A stretch of 5,684 bases of DNA. Source: Fimbriimonadaceae bacterium (lineage in GTDB: Bacteria; Armatimonadota; Fimbriimonadia; Fimbriimonadales; Fimbriimonadaceae). Within the stretch, counting starts at the first letter, position 1, and the number at the start of each line of letters is the position of its first letter. Where the stretch lies: the NCBI GenBank assembly GCA_019694835.1, contig JAIBBE010000109.1, positions 1 through 5,684 of the forward strand. Direction: 5' to 3'. The translations under genes and the position numbers were made by a program. The notes below the pieces were generated by a model. That model was not told the origin of the DNA, made no database searches, and saw only the letters and a program-made list of their open reading frames with translations. Of this stretch, positions 4,752 through 5,684 are shown one piece after another.

Positions 4752-5194
4752 GCGAGTCCGCGGCATTGAAAAAGTGCTCGCGGTGCCAGCAAGAGAAGTT
4801 GCTGGATGACTTCACGAATCATCGCAATGGAAATCACGGCAAGCGGTATTGGTGCAGGGCGTGTGAGACGGCACACCGTCAGCGATGGAAGAGCGAGAAT
4901 CCCCAAAGGGCAATATCCGTTTCGCGCAGACATGAATTGCGAACGTATGGCCTTACTGAGGCAGACTTCCAGACGCTCTTGGACAAGCAAGGCGGCAGAT
5001 GTGCTATTTGCGGCACGGATAAACCTGGCCGAGGTCACGCACATTTCTCAGTAGATCACGATCATCGCACTGGCCAGATTCGCGGTCTTCTCTGCGGCAA
5101 CTGCAATACCGGATTGGGTCTCTTCTCAGAGGACACCGATCTGCTGTCAGCCGCAAGAGAGTATTTGCTCATATCAAGAGGAATCATTCGATGA
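4748..5194 (+). CDS. Recombination endonuclease VII family HNH nuclease (148 aa)
   Basis: The protein carries the endonuclease VII signature. Cys85-x2-Cys88 and Cys116-x2-Cys119 form the zinc site. Between them SVDHDHRTGQIRGLLCGNCN holds the ββα-metal motif, with catalytic candidates Asp103, His104 and Asn120. In phage T4 the family resolves branched DNA such as Holliday junctions before packaging; many relatives serve as general HNH nucleases. An added N-terminal zinc-finger-like module has CSRC at 10-13 and CRAC at 36-39, followed by a basic linker that probably helps bind DNA. The start at 4748 overlaps the preceding stop (ATGA) and has GGAG at 4738-4741, six bases upstream. The end overlaps the next start in the same way. 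A free-standing homing-type HNH gene is the main alternative, but the tight coupling argues for an operon member. Confidence 0.93.
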   Translation: MSESAALKKCSRCQQEKLLDDFTNHRNGNHGKRYWCRACETAHRQRWKSENPQRAISVSRRHELRTYGLTEADFQTLLDKQGGRCAICGTDKPGRGHAHFSVDHDHRTGQIRGLLCGNCNTGLGLFSEDTDLLSAAREYLLISRGIIR

Positions 5195-5684
5195 GATTTC
5201 TAGTCGCACTCCTGATGGTCGTAGTGGCCGGATGCGGGGCGTTGGTTGAGCCCGATGGTCCTCTGGTGCTCCCCCTCGACGCCGCTCCCATCAGGAATGA
5301 ATATCCCACAGTCAACCTGCCCGCTGGTCTGCGAGAGCAGAACTGGGTCGGCGACCGCGGCGAAGGTTCCTGCGTCCATGCCTCGATGGTCATGCTGTTC
5401 CGCTGGCAGGGGTTCCCGGCGATGGCGGACTGGTGGAGAGCCACCCATGCGAACGGGGAATGGGCCGCCGATCTGGCTCAGAAATTCGACACCGCCCATG
5501 TGAAATGGGCTCAGACCACGGCGGGCGATGTCGCGTTCCTCGAATGGGCGTGCGGCACGAGACGAGGCTGCGGCGTCACGGTGATGGGCGGGCGACACAT
5601 GGTTTGTCTCGTTCACTTCGACGAGAGGTGGGCCGGCATCCTCGATAACAACGACATCGGCACCATTCACTGGTATCCCCGCGA
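5191..5684 (+). CDS. Lipoprotein with papain/C39-like cysteine peptidase domain (3' end outside the window)
   Basis: The frame starts at 5191, overlapping the preceding stop (ATGA), with AGAGGA at 5177-5182 eight bases upstream, and stays open for 164 codons to the window's end. The N-terminus MRFLVALLMVVVAGC is a lipoprotein signal: a short charged start, a hydrophobic core and a lipobox VAGC with Cys15 as the lipidation site. The product should therefore be anchored to a membrane. The domain resembles papain-like or C39-type peptidases: EGSCVHAS gives the probable nucleophile Cys61, GGRHMVCLVHF the probable His136, and GILDNND the likely supporting Asn or Asp (153-155). An oxyanion-hole Gln is not certain; Gln50 is a candidate. 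As the third gene of the operon it may modify the cell envelope or act on incoming or outgoing proteins. The substrate is unknown, and an inactive relative cannot be excluded. Confidence 0.8.
   Translation, partial: MRFLVALLMVVVAGCGALVEPDGPLVLPLDAAPIRNEYPTVNLPAGLREQNWVGDRGEGSCVHASMVMLFRWQGFPAMADWWRATHANGEWAADLAQKFDTAHVKWAQTTAGDVAFLEWACGTRRGCGVTVMGGRHMVCLVHFDERWAGILDNNDIGTIHWYPR

Noticed and set aside
1..5684. CRISPR array or insertion-sequence ends
   Set aside because: No regularly spaced direct repeats and no terminal inverted repeats around a transposase were seen.

Overview
The window looks like a mobile or prophage-derived segment of a GC-rich bacterial genome. No gene here fixes the taxon. 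The small-protein content and gene style fit Planctomycetota or a phage of that group, but this is an impression, not a result. Phage or mobile character is better supported: a serine-recombinase C-terminus, a variant of the phage HGGxxxG zinc-binding protein, a tRNA-like gene, an endonuclease VII homologue and compact genes joined by ATGA overlaps.

Layout. (1) Positions 1-679, plus strand: the C-terminal part of a serine recombinase that enters from outside the window, overlapped by a small unknown gene. (2) 680-835: a convergent spacer with hairpins and no convincing gene. (3) 836-2014, minus strand: a complete class II Fic protein (AMP-transferase family) with its own AT-rich promoter. (4) 2173-2965, minus strand: a small operon of unrecognised genes. 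A 74-aa and a 138-aa product are joined by an ATGA overlap, followed by a possible 47-aa gene. (5) 2966-3163: an AT-rich divergent intergenic region with repeated TTTGCC elements. (6) 3164-3739, plus strand: a 191-aa protein with an N-terminal Cys cluster and a helical body, resembling proteins found near phage terminase genes. (7) 3740-4169: a 430-base stretch with no credible protein gene but dense RNA structure: two strong tandem hairpins, a cloverleaf with anticodon GUC, a second tRNA-like fold and further inverted repeats. (8) 4170-5684, plus strand: a tightly coupled operon of a permuted papain-fold (YiiX/LRAT-like) protein, an endonuclease VII family HNH nuclease, and a lipoprotein with a papain/C39-like cysteine peptidase domain that runs off the window.

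How the parts may work together (inference). The recombinase is the probable integration or mobility gene. The Fic gene and the small minus-strand operon look like accessory cargo. The plus-strand set from 3164 onward looks like a phage-type module in which DNA processing (endonuclease VII) is translationally coupled to two different cysteine-peptidase folds, one of them predicted to be membrane-anchored. The structured RNA region just upstream would lie in the leader of that operon if transcription continues through the hairpins at 3770-3815. It is the most unusual part of the window.
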